Assembly: GCA_013288465.1 (NCBI GenBank)
Contig: JABDBT010000044.1
Location: forward strand, 1 to 19,055
Reading direction: 5' to 3'
DNA length: 19,055 nucleotides
From: Bacteroidota bacterium
GTDB taxonomy: Bacteria; Bacteroidota; Bacteroidia; Sphingobacteriales; Sphingobacteriaceae
How positions within the stretch are numbered: position 1 is the first letter of the stretch; the number at the start of each line of letters is the position of its first letter. The notes under the pieces are model-generated. The model was not told the DNA's origin. It saw nothing but the letters and a program-made list of their open reading frames with translations, and made no database searches. Positions 1-7,499 of this stretch are shown here, one piece after another. The translations under genes and the position numbers were made by a program.

Positions 1-501
1 CAGGGCAGGGTACATACTTCGGCAGCATCCGTTGTGGTATTGCCCGAAGTTGATGAATTTGATATTGACCTACAGGTAAGTGATATACGTAAAGACTTAT
101 TTTGTGCTTCGGGACCGGGCGGCCAATCAGTAAACACAACTTATTCGGCCGTTAGGCTAACACACTTACCAACGGGTCTTGTTGCGCAATGCCAGGATCA
201 GAAATCACAGTTAAAAAATTACGATAAGGCATTACAGGTATTACGATCAAGGGTTTATGAAATGGAGCTGCAAAAGCACCTGGAAGAAACATCAAAGAAA
301 CGTAAAACAATGGTTTCAACCGGGGATAGGTCGGCAAAAGTACGTACCTACAATTATCCGCAGGGCCGTTTAACCGAGCACCGTATCGGCCTTACTATTT
401 ACAACCTGCCGGGTGTATTGAACGGCGATATACAGGAAATATTGGAATCATTGCAATTTGCCGAAAACGCCGAAAAACTAAAAGAAGGTACCGTTGCTTA
501 A
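1..501 (+). CDS. prfA: Peptide chain release factor 1, C-terminal part (5' end outside the window)
   Basis: Class I release factor that reads UAA and UAG and triggers hydrolysis of peptidyl-tRNA in the ribosomal peptidyl transferase centre. The frame is open from base 1 and begins with [10 protein letters not shown], a conserved stretch just upstream of the GGQ region. The catalytic GGQ is encoded at 118-126 within [12 protein letters not shown]. The stretch [10 protein letters not shown] and the later [18 protein letters not shown] match RF1 rather than RF2. About 166 codons are visible, so roughly the N-terminal half, including the stop-codon-reading domain, lies upstream. The first ATG in the window (34) is internal and is not the start. 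The TAA stop is followed at once by a period-8 repeat array. Identity is secure; the missing part cannot be judged. Confidence 0.96.
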   Translation, partial: QGRVHTSAASVVVLPEVDEFDIDLQVSDIRKDLFCASGPGGQSVNTTYSAVRLTHLPTGLVAQCQDQKSQLKNYDKALQVLRSRVYEMELQKHLEETSKKRKTMVSTGDRSAKVRTYNYPQGRLTEHRIGLTIYNLPGVLNGDIQEILESLQFAENAEKLKEGTVA

Positions 502-704
502 TGTGCAAATATGTTTATGTGCAGATGAAGAAAATGTGCAAATGTGCGGATATGCAGATGTGCAAATGCCTGTCAATTAATTAAAACTTGCGCATATTAA
601 GTGCGATTTAATGGATGGATGTGAAATTGCGTAGCCTCTCGCTAAAAATTTGCACATCTGCACATTCTCCTCATTTGCACATCCTCTCACATCTGCACGT
701 TAAC
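502..704. repeat. Period-8 repeat array with inverted arms between convergent prfA and mnmD
   Basis: The left arm (502-567) is built of degenerate 8-base words such as tgtgcaaa, tgtgcgga and tatgcaga. The right arm (about 647-704) carries the reverse complement words (tttgcaca, tctgcaca). Bases 516-550 and about 654-690 can pair with about 29 of 35 matches, enclosing roughly 100 bases. The array begins directly after the prfA TAA stop and its other end supplies the last codons and TGA stop of mnmD. Bases 532-561 recur as the reverse complement at 13589-13618 with one mismatch in 30. Position between convergent genes would suit a bidirectional 3'-end structure, but no T-tract is present, so that role is only an inference. 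Confidence 0.8.
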
Positions 705-1394
705 AACTCCTCGTAACATTTCGCGTTTACCGGCTGCGCCGGGTATTTTTTGTATGGTTAGTCCCAATGCTTTAAGCATCCGCTTTAAATTGCCGGTAAT
801 AGCATAGGTAACAAATACGCCGCCGGGTTTAAGAAACTTTATGGTATGTGTTATAGCTTCCTCGTTCCACATTTCGGGTTGACGGGCCGCAGCAAAGGCA
901 TCAAAATAAATAATATCGTATTGCTGTTCTGATTGAAACTGTAGCAGTTTGCAGTGGGCGATTTTTAGTTTGCAGTTACCAGTTGGCAGTTGGCAGTCCT
1001 GGTAGCTATCGGGGTCGGAGTTTAGTAGAATTTCGTAATTATTTATAAATTGTTGCCATAGTTGTGGTGATACATATTGATCATATCCGGTTTGGTTTAT
1101 TAAGGCTGCGCTTAAAGGATAAGCTTCAATCCCTGTATAGGCTAATTTTATTTCGCGTTCAACACAAACATCGGCGCTTAATAAAAAGTTGAGACCTGTG
1201 CCAAAACCAACCTCTAATATTGATACTTCACTCGCATTGTTTTCGGCTAAAAAGTAGTTCAACCCAGCATTAACAAACACATGCCGGCTCTCCTGTAAAG
1301 CGCCATTGCGCGAATGATAATTTTCGCCAACAACTTCATTATATATGGTGTTTGAACCATCAGCGGTTTGGACGAGTTGTAGTTCAGGGTTCAT
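687..1394 (-). CDS. mnmD: tRNA (mnm5s2U34) methyltransferase MnmD, SAM-dependent
   Basis: Stand-alone homologue of the methyltransferase half of MnmC, which methylates nm5s2U to mnm5s2U at wobble position 34 of certain tRNAs. The SAM-binding region is visible as EVGFGTGLNFLL, and the family-typical stretches FDAFAAARQPEMW, LKPGGVFVTYAITG and PGAAGKREMLRG follow in order. I chose the ATG at 1394 (MNPELQLV, 235 aa) instead of the ATG at 1442, which lies inside the upstream gene; the chosen start is 4 bases after that gene's TAA, so the two are probably cotranscribed. Residues about 131-150 (CQLPTGN, CKLKIAH, CKL) come from a heptanucleotide repeat array inserted in frame between otherwise conserved segments. 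The last residues VQM and the TGA stop come from the period-8 array. Family assignment is firm; activity with the insertion is untested. Confidence 0.9.
   Translation of the reverse strand: MNPELQLVQTADGSNTIYNEVVGENYHSRNGALQESRHVFVNAGLNYFLAENNASEVSILEVGFGTGLNFLLSADVCVEREIKLAYTGIEAYPLSAALINQTGYDQYVSPQLWQQFINNYEILLNSDPDSYQDCQLPTGNCKLKIAHCKLLQFQSEQQYDIIYFDAFAAARQPEMWNEEAITHTIKFLKPGGVFVTYAITGNLKRMLKALGLTIQKIPGAAGKREMLRGVVNVQM
946..1001. repeat. Period-7 array inside mnmD
   Basis: Eight consecutive heptads read on the plus strand: agtttgc, agtgggc, gattttt, agtttgc, agttacc, agttggc, agttggc, agtcctg. Because 21 bases make 7 codons, the encoded minus-strand peptide has a 7-residue period (CQLPTGN then CKLKIAH then CKL). 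The array keeps the mnmD frame open. Confidence 0.85.
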
Positions 1395-1398
1395 GCTA

Positions 1399-2742
1399 TT
1401 AACTATGCACCATAAACTGCCCAATCGCCTCGCCAAGGTCATAAACGGGCACAGCGTGTATTTTACCGGCTATGATACTAACAGCCGCTGCCGACCGGTA
1501 ACCTGCCGCGCAATGCACTAAAATTGGCTTATTGGTCGGTATCTCATTTAAACGGTCGCGCAATTCGGGCAGCGGAATAGTTAATGCGCTTTCAAATATT
1601 TTACCGGCGTTAATTTCACTCCAGTTACGTACATCAATTACCGTATAATTTTCGGGGTTTGCTTTAAAAGCATCGAAATCCAGCTCCGCCGATCGCTCTT
1701 CAGCATAGCCGGGCAATAACATAGCTGCTTTTATATTTTGCTCATACCCTATTTTGGCCGCCTTCTTTATGGCAATATCCAGGGCTGCTTCATTGTCTGC
1801 CATTAAATAAACAAGTTCATTCGGTTTTATTATCGAGCCCAGCCAGGTTTCAAACTTCTCTCCGTCCTGCAGGTTAATAGCGCCCTTTAAATGCGTTTTT
1901 CTAAATTCAGCTTTAGGACGGGTATCAATTACAGGGACGTTTTTTTCTACCCTGCTATCGCTTTCGGCTTTGCCGATAGCTTCAATACTTGCTTTAAATG
2001 CCGGGGCGCCTTTTTTATTCAACTCAACATCATAACCAAAATATACAGGGGCAAAAGGTTGATCGGCAGTAAGAATTTTTACAAATTCTTCTTCCAGCAT
2101 GGCTTGCAGCGCATAATTTTCCATTAACTCGCGCCCAATGGTGCTTTGCAGGTCGGGGCTCATATTTTTACCACATAATGAGCCGGGGCCATGCGCCGGG
2201 TACACTACCATACGTTTGGGCAGCGTCATTATTTTTTGTCGGGTTGAATGATACAGCTGCCGCGCAAGCTCCTCTTTCTTAGCAGTTATATTGCCCACGT
2301 TCTCGCGCAGGTCGGGGCGGCCAACATCACCTACAAATAAGGTATCACCTGTAAATATGGCTGTCGAAACCCCGTTTTCATCTTCCAATACAATACAAAT
2401 AGAATCGGGCGAATGGCCGGGCGTATTAATGGCTTTTAATTTTATGTCATTTAGCTGAATCGCGTCACCATCATCAAAGCTTTCATGAGGGTAGCTTGCA
2501 CCTGTTAATTTACTGGCATAAATTACCGCGCCCGTAGTTTGATGTATTTCTAAATGCGAACTTACAAAATCAGCGTGTGGGTGGGTTTCAATAACACCAA
2601 CTATATCAGCATCATGCTGTTGAGCAAAATCATAGTAAGGCTGCGGATCGCGGGCGGGATCAATAACGATCATTTTACCCGCACGGATGATAGCATAAGA
2701 TGCATGGGCCAAACCCTTGTCGTAAAATTGATGAATTACCAT
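1399..2742 (-). CDS. CstB-like persulfide dioxygenase: metallo-beta-lactamase domain plus two rhodanese domains
   Basis: Predicted cytoplasmic enzyme that oxidises protein or low-molecular-weight persulfides, a step in sulfide detoxification. Residues about 1-230 are a metallo-beta-lactamase fold of the ETHE1/persulfide dioxygenase type, with H54-x-H56-x-D58 (THPHADF), H110 (NTPGH), D133 (TGDTLF) and H184 (YPAHGPG). In ETHE1-type enzymes two His and one Asp bind a single iron, here probably H54, H110 and D133. A first rhodanese-like domain (about 255-345) lacks an active-site cysteine (it reads VYLMADNEAA). A second one (about 355-447) has the loop HCAAGYRS with C411. This order and the length of 447 aa match the CstB architecture known from Staphylococcus aureus. 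mnmD follows 4 bases downstream. A TATCTTTG promoter element lies 5 bases before the start codon. Confidence 0.87.
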   Translation of the reverse strand: MVIHQFYDKGLAHASYAIIRAGKMIVIDPARDPQPYYDFAQQHDADIVGVIETHPHADFVSSHLEIHQTTGAVIYASKLTGASYPHESFDDGDAIQLNDIKLKAINTPGHSPDSICIVLEDENGVSTAIFTGDTLFVGDVGRPDLRENVGNITAKKEELARQLYHSTRQKIMTLPKRMVVYPAHGPGSLCGKNMSPDLQSTIGRELMENYALQAMLEEEFVKILTADQPFAPVYFGYDVELNKKGAPAFKASIEAIGKAESDSRVEKNVPVIDTRPKAEFRKTHLKGAINLQDGEKFETWLGSIIKPNELVYLMADNEAALDIAIKKAAKIGYEQNIKAAMLLPGYAEERSAELDFDAFKANPENYTVIDVRNWSEINAGKIFESALTIPLPELRDRLNEIPTNKPILVHCAAGYRSAAAVSIIAGKIHAVPVYDLGEAIGQFMVHS

Positions 2743-2747
2743 TGGCG

Positions 2748-2755
2748 CAAAGATA
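2748..2755 (-). promoter_or_regulatory. Bacteroidota -7 element TATCTTTG for the CstB-like gene
   Basis: On the minus strand TATCTTTG fits the Bacteroidota primary sigma consensus TAnnTTTG perfectly. It ends 5 bases before the ATG at 2742, so transcription would begin at or very near the start codon and leave almost no leader. I see no clear TTG element at the usual upstream distance. Confidence 0.6.
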
Positions 2756-2767
2756 GTGGTTTTATTA

Positions 2768-2821
2768 GGTTGTGAAAAGGTGTTGTAATGGTTGTAGAAG
2801 TTGTAAAGGTTGTAGTGGTTT
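2768..2821. repeat. Period-9 array between divergent genes
   Basis: Four consecutive 9-base units at 2781-2816 (tgttgtaat, ggttgtaga, agttgtaaa, ggttgtagt) share the core gttgta. A further unit (ggttgtgaa) at 2768-2776 is offset by a 4-base phase break. The array sits between the CstB-like gene (-) and the M16 peptidase pair (+), partly in the promoter region of the former. Confidence 0.75.
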
Positions 2822-2949
2822 GCGTACTCATAAATTATGGTTGAAATAATCTAATCTCCTGTAACTTCTTCCGCTACCGCGTATCTAAAGTTAACCTGTT
2901 TCTTAGTAATTAAAATAAATCAATACTTTAGCTTCAAAATAAATCAAAT

Positions 2950-4284
2950 ATGCAAATACGAAAACTTGTTTTGTGTGCGGTTACAGCCATGGCCTTAATG
3001 GGCGCGCAGGCTAATGCGCAAAAAATTGAATTTACAGAATACGACCTGCCTAACGGCCTGCACGTTATTCTGCACGACGACCATCACGCGCCGGTAGTAG
3101 CCGTATCGGTTATGTACCATGTGGGCTCAAAAAATGAAGCGGTGGGCCGTACCGGTTTCGCGCACTTTTTTGAACACCTTTTGTTTGAAGGCAGCGAAAA
3201 CATTAAACGCGGCGAATTTTTTAAAATTGTATCGGCCAATGGCGGGCAAAATAATGCCAATACTACGCAAGACAGGACTTTTTTTTACGAGATATTCCCA
3301 TCAAATCAATTAGAAACCGGTTTATGGCTTGAAAGCGAACGGATGATGCACCCGGTAATTAATGATATCGGTGTAAAAATACAAAACGACGTAGTTAAAG
3401 AAGAAAAACGCCAGAGCCTGGATAACCGCCCTTATGGTAACCTCATTACCTACATCAGCGAAGGGCTATTTCCTACTCACCCCTATCATAATGGAGTAAT
3501 AGGTTCAATGAAGGACCTTGATGCCGCAAAACTTGATGAGTTTAAAGGTTTTTTCAAGAAATTTTATGTGCCGAATAACGCGGTATTGACAATTGCCGGC
3601 GATATTGATGTGGCAAAAACCAAACAACTGATAGCTGCATATTTTGGCCCTGTACCGCGCGGCGCCGATGTTGTTTATAAAAAGGTTGAAGAAGCCCCAA
3701 TAACTAAAGAGGTAATTGATACCGCTTATGATGCCAATATACAACTACCACTTATCGTATCTGCGTACCGTGTACCCGGACGTGATTCGAGGGACTCGAA
3801 AGTGATGCAGATGATATCATCCATTTTATCGGGTGGAGCAAGTTCAAGGCTGTATAAAAAAATGGTTGACGATAAAAAAGATGCCTTACAGGTTTTGGCG
3901 ATCAATTATGCATTGGAAGATTATGGGATGTATATTATAGGTGCCTTGCCCAATGGCGGCGCTGCCCCGTCTGCCTTGCTAAGTGATATGACGGAAGAAA
4001 TTGTAAAACTGCAAACAGACCTTATAAGCCCCGAAGATTATGAGAAATTACAAAACCAGTTCGAAAATGGTTTTGTAAGCGCCAATACCCGTATGCTGGG
4101 CATTGCCGAAAACCTATCAAACGGTTACACTTTTCACCATAAAGACACCAACGAAATTAACGAAGAACTGAAAGAGATAAAATCAATAACCCGGGAAGAA
4201 ATAAGGGATGCCGCAAGGAAATACCTTAACAATAACCAGCGCCTGGTATTATATTATTTACCCGGAAAAGGGAAAGCTCAATAA
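2950..4284 (+). CDS. Secreted M16 family zinc peptidase, catalytic subunit type
   Basis: Predicted periplasmic metallopeptidase of the M16 (pitrilysin/processing peptidase) family. Residues 1-24 are a signal peptide (MQIRKLVLCAVTAMALMG core, likely cleavage near ANAQ). The inverted zinc motif HxxEH is present as H72-F-F-E75-H76, with the third ligand probably E151 or E152 in VVKEEKRQSLDNRPYG. An M16 C-terminal-type domain follows from about residue 190. At 444 aa it has the length of the one-repeat bacterial M16 type that pairs with a partner subunit. The next gene, 25 bases downstream, is an M16 homologue without the zinc motif, so the two likely form a heterodimer made from one transcript. 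Upstream, TACTTTAG at 2924-2931 is a five-of-six match to TAnnTTTG. The substrate is unknown. Confidence 0.92.
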   Translation: MQIRKLVLCAVTAMALMGAQANAQKIEFTEYDLPNGLHVILHDDHHAPVVAVSVMYHVGSKNEAVGRTGFAHFFEHLLFEGSENIKRGEFFKIVSANGGQNNANTTQDRTFFYEIFPSNQLETGLWLESERMMHPVINDIGVKIQNDVVKEEKRQSLDNRPYGNLITYISEGLFPTHPYHNGVIGSMKDLDAAKLDEFKGFFKKFYVPNNAVLTIAGDIDVAKTKQLIAAYFGPVPRGADVVYKKVEEAPITKEVIDTAYDANIQLPLIVSAYRVPGRDSRDSKVMQMISSILSGGASSRLYKKMVDDKKDALQVLAINYALEDYGMYIIGALPNGGAAPSALLSDMTEEIVKLQTDLISPEDYEKLQNQFENGFVSANTRMLGIAENLSNGYTFHHKDTNEINEELKEIKSITREEIRDAARKYLNNNQRLVLYYLPGKGKAQ

Positions 4285-4309
4285 TTAATTTATTAGAACT
4301 AAGAAGATC

Positions 4310-6394
4310 ATGAAGAAATATATAATGATAGTTGCCGGGGCATTATTAATGCAATATGCACAGGCGCAAATAACTATTGACCGCAGCAAGAAGCCCAAAG
4401 CAGGCCCGGCCCCGGTTTTAACTATTAAAGACCCGGTTGTTTATAAAATGCCCAACGGCATTACCATTTTGGTGGTTGAAGACCATCGTTTACCTAAAGT
4501 TTCGGCCAGTTTTTCTATTGATGCAGGGCCTGTTACCGAAGGCAGCAAAGCGGGTGTGCTTTCATTAATGGGGTCAATGCTTAACGAAGGGACCCAAACT
4601 ATGCCCAAAGCAGAATTTGACCAGGCGGTTGAAAAGCTGGGCGCTAATGTAGGGTTGAGCTCATCGGGCGGTTCGGCTTCGGCGTTAACCCGTTATTTTA
4701 AAAAGGCATTTACGCTGATGGGGCAGGCATTGAAGCAACCTGCTTTTACACAAGAATCATTTGATAAACTTAAATCGCAGGCGTTGACAAGTTTAAAATC
4801 GGATGCTAAAAGCGCGCCGTCTATTGCTACCCGTGTTACCAATGCCCTTGCGTATGGCAAAACACACCCTTATGGCGAATATGAAACCGAAGAAGGGATA
4901 ACTGCGCTTACTTTGCAGGATGTTAAAACTGAATATCATAAATACATTACCCCATCAAGAGGATATTTAACTTTTGTAGGCGATATAAAACCTGCTGAAG
5001 CTAAACTTTTGGCAACAGAAGTATTTGGAAGCTGGAAGGGTACCGCATTAACCTTACCAAAGCTGCCCGTTGTTGCTAACCCGGCTAAAACTGAAATTGA
5101 TGTGGTTGATGTACCCAGCGCCGTACAATCAGAAATAAAAGTGGTTAACCTGGTTGACCTGAAAAAAAATAACCCTGATTATTTCCCCACTATATTAGCC
5201 AACTATATTTTAGGCGGCGGCGCCGAAAGCCATTTATTTATGGACCTGCGCGAAAAGCACGCGTTTACCTACGGCGCCTATTCAAGCATAGGTTCGGGCA
5301 GGTTTCAAAGCTTGTTTGATGCTTCGGCCTCTGTGCGTAATGCCAAGGCCGATAGCGCGGTAACGGAGTTTTTAAAGGAGATCGAACGCATGCGCACTCA
5401 AAAGGTGTCAGCCGAAGAATTAAGCAGTGCCAAAGCCCTCTATAATGGCTCGTTTGCATTGGGTTTGGAAGACCCTGCCCGTACGGCCACTTTTGCCAGT
5501 ACCATACTGATCAATAACCTGCCTGCCGATTTTTATAAAACCTACCTGCAAAAAGTAAACGCCGTAACCGCTGACGATATATTGCGCGTTGCCAAAAAAT
5601 ACTTCAATTACAATAATACCCGTATAGTTGTAGTAGGTAATACCGCTCAAATGCTTGAGGGGTTAAAAAAGAGCGGCTACCCGGTTAAATTATATGATGC
5701 CTACGCCAACCCGGTAAAAGAAGGGGCACATATTGCCATACTTGTTGTAAAACCATCAGATATTATTAAAAACTATATTGATGCTATTGGCGGCGCTGCC
5801 GAAGTGGCCAAAATAACATCATACCAGGCAACCATGACCATGGCTACACAGGGAGTAACCCTCAATGCTGATGAGCGTAAACTGGCCCCAAACAAATCAT
5901 TGATGACCGTTTCAATGGCCGGTAACACGGTAATGAAATCGGTATTTGACGGTGATAAGGGTTATCAGCAGCAAATGGGCACTAAAAAAGATATGACTGC
6001 CGATGAAATAGCTCAGAAAAAGGTGTTCACTTCATTAACTGAGCAATTGGATTACTTAACCAACCCCGCTTTTAAACTGGCAGTAAAAGGTGTTCAAAAA
6101 GTAAATGGGGCCGATGCTTACCAGTTGGCAGTTACCGATCCAACCGGCAAAACATCAACAGAATACTATGATGTAAAAAGCAAACTGCTGGTAAAAAACG
6201 AGAACGTAACTACTGCCAATAACGCCAGCGTATCACAAATCATTGAGTTAAGCGATTACCGTAAAGTAGGCGCTGTTATGTTCCCATATAAATTAGCCAT
6301 GACTATTTCGGCAGGTGGCCAGGAACAAAACATCGTAATGACAGTAACCGATATTAAAATAAATGCAGGTGTAACTGCCGACGATTTTAAATAA
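4310..6394 (+). CDS. M16 family non-catalytic partner with an extra C-terminal domain
   Basis: Exported M16 homologue of 694 aa. Residues 1-20 form a signal peptide ending in AQAQ. Residues about 40-470 cover two M16-type domains, but the zinc motif position reads SLMGSMLNEGT and has no HxxEH, so this should be the non-catalytic, substrate-binding member of a pair with the preceding gene. The segment LGGGAESHLFMDLREKHAFTYGAYS is the conserved C-terminal M16 motif with R and Y. Residues about 474-694 (from IIKNYIDAIGG to VTADDFK) are a separate domain that by its beta-rich pattern resembles LolA-like outer-membrane lipoprotein-sorting folds; this is inference from appearance. It ends 16 bases before a strong hairpin terminator. 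Confidence 0.9.
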   Translation: MKKYIMIVAGALLMQYAQAQITIDRSKKPKAGPAPVLTIKDPVVYKMPNGITILVVEDHRLPKVSASFSIDAGPVTEGSKAGVLSLMGSMLNEGTQTMPKAEFDQAVEKLGANVGLSSSGGSASALTRYFKKAFTLMGQALKQPAFTQESFDKLKSQALTSLKSDAKSAPSIATRVTNALAYGKTHPYGEYETEEGITALTLQDVKTEYHKYITPSRGYLTFVGDIKPAEAKLLATEVFGSWKGTALTLPKLPVVANPAKTEIDVVDVPSAVQSEIKVVNLVDLKKNNPDYFPTILANYILGGGAESHLFMDLREKHAFTYGAYSSIGSGRFQSLFDASASVRNAKADSAVTEFLKEIERMRTQKVSAEELSSAKALYNGSFALGLEDPARTATFASTILINNLPADFYKTYLQKVNAVTADDILRVAKKYFNYNNTRIVVVGNTAQMLEGLKKSGYPVKLYDAYANPVKEGAHIAILVVKPSDIIKNYIDAIGGAAEVAKITSYQATMTMATQGVTLNADERKLAPNKSLMTVSMAGNTVMKSVFDGDKGYQQQMGTKKDMTADEIAQKKVFTSLTEQLDYLTNPAFKLAVKGVQKVNGADAYQLAVTDPTGKTSTEYYDVKSKLLVKNENVTTANNASVSQIIELSDYRKVGAVMFPYKLAMTISAGGQEQNIVMTVTDIKINAGVTADDFK

Positions 6395-6410
6395 TTTACC
6401 ATTAAATAAA

Positions 6411-6449
6411 AAATAGAGGATTTGCCAGTGCAAACCCTCTATTTTTTTT
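6411..6449. terminator. Bidirectional rho-independent terminator
   Basis: Left arm 6411-6425 (aaatagaggatttgc) pairs with right arm 6430-6444 (gcaaaccctctattt) with a single mismatch around the 4-base loop cagt. A run of T follows on the plus strand and A-rich sequence precedes it, so it can stop both the M16 pair (+) and the convergent unknown gene (-). Confidence 0.9.
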
Positions 6450-6472
6450 AACACTGAAAAACATTATTGATA

Positions 6473-7411
6473 TTATTTATTTACCTTATAATCCTTATGC
6501 AATACTAAGAAGCTGGCCCGTTCTATTTTATGGAAAGGAATGTCCCAGGTGCCTTGGTAGCTTATTTTCGTGGGCAATAAGGTATTATCAAACCTGTTAA
6601 GTTCAATATTCATCTGCACATCAAAGCTGAAAAGAAAATTACTATATTTCATATTTACAGTCCGACCCAATATTTTAAACGTCCGCATATCAAAAATGGT
6701 GGTCATTTCCTGTATCATCACGTCGCCGCTTGATATGCTTGGCTTCCTGATCACTTTAAAACGGTATATAGGTATAGAGTCCATATATTTACCCCTGGCA
6801 AATTCATAATAATAAAACTGGCGCATATCGGGGCCAAAAATTTCTGTTTTACTGCTGATGAAGGGTATCCCTTTTACCTTGCGCCCGGGTGTAAATATTA
6901 AAGTCTTCAGCTTATCTTTATAGGATTCATTTTTACCACCACTATCTCCCGGCAAAGCATCGCCCTTTGTAAAATCAGAATTATAGGCGTTCTCAAAAAT
7001 ATAGTCGAACATCTCAACTGTATATAGCTGGTATTTACCATTCTTTTTAAAAACATTGCCGCTATCCTGTTTGGCCAAATATTCCATTTTATGGGTAGTG
7101 CCCACCATACTATGCTTTAGTTTACGATATATCTTACCGTCAACTTTATTCTTTTTATCATAGGTGTATATGCGGTTCTCGGCAACAAAGCTAAAACGCT
7201 TCAGATTTTGAAAAGCTTTATAAAAACTGGTGTCCGCAACAATGGCGTCAATAAAATCCTGCGCATTTAATTTATGCGACCGTATATTTACCGCCGAATC
7301 GATAACAATAGTGCGCAATGTATCCGGGTTGAAACGGCGTATTTGCTGGGAGAATGCAGAAGAGTAAAATAATGCAACAAGGATGGACAGAATTGTTATC
7401 TTTTTAAACAT
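6473..7411 (-). CDS. Exported protein of unknown function
   Basis: I do not recognise a named family. The protein is 312 aa with a clear signal peptide (MFKKITILSILVALFYSSAFS, cleavage near FSQQ). The mature part is rich in charged and aromatic residues with many short predicted strands (for example IYRFKVIRKPSI and YSNFLFSFDVQMNIELNRF), so a periplasmic or outer-membrane-associated beta protein is likely. No lipobox, catalytic motif or membrane segment beyond the signal is visible. It is monocistronic: the terminator at 6411-6449 lies downstream and 88 bases separate it from the M20 gene. Between promoter region and start is a 15-bp palindrome at 7421-7435 (ggaaat, ggt, atttcc), a possible operator. 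GAAATTTG at 7442-7435 on the minus strand is a one-mismatch -7 element. Confidence 0.8.
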   Translation of the reverse strand: MFKKITILSILVALFYSSAFSQQIRRFNPDTLRTIVIDSAVNIRSHKLNAQDFIDAIVADTSFYKAFQNLKRFSFVAENRIYTYDKKNKVDGKIYRKLKHSMVGTTHKMEYLAKQDSGNVFKKNGKYQLYTVEMFDYIFENAYNSDFTKGDALPGDSGGKNESYKDKLKTLIFTPGRKVKGIPFISSKTEIFGPDMRQFYYYEFARGKYMDSIPIYRFKVIRKPSISSGDVMIQEMTTIFDMRTFKILGRTVNMKYSNFLFSFDVQMNIELNRFDNTLLPTKISYQGTWDIPFHKIERASFLVLHKDYKVNK

Positions 7412-7499
7412 AGTTTTTTGGGAAATGGTATTTCCAAATTTCTTGTTTTAAGCATTCATATACGATGATACCGGACCGGGTAATTGATGATATATATCA

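Noticed and set aside
502..704. CRISPR array
   Set aside because: The units are only 8 bases, degenerate and without spacers; no cas gene is near.
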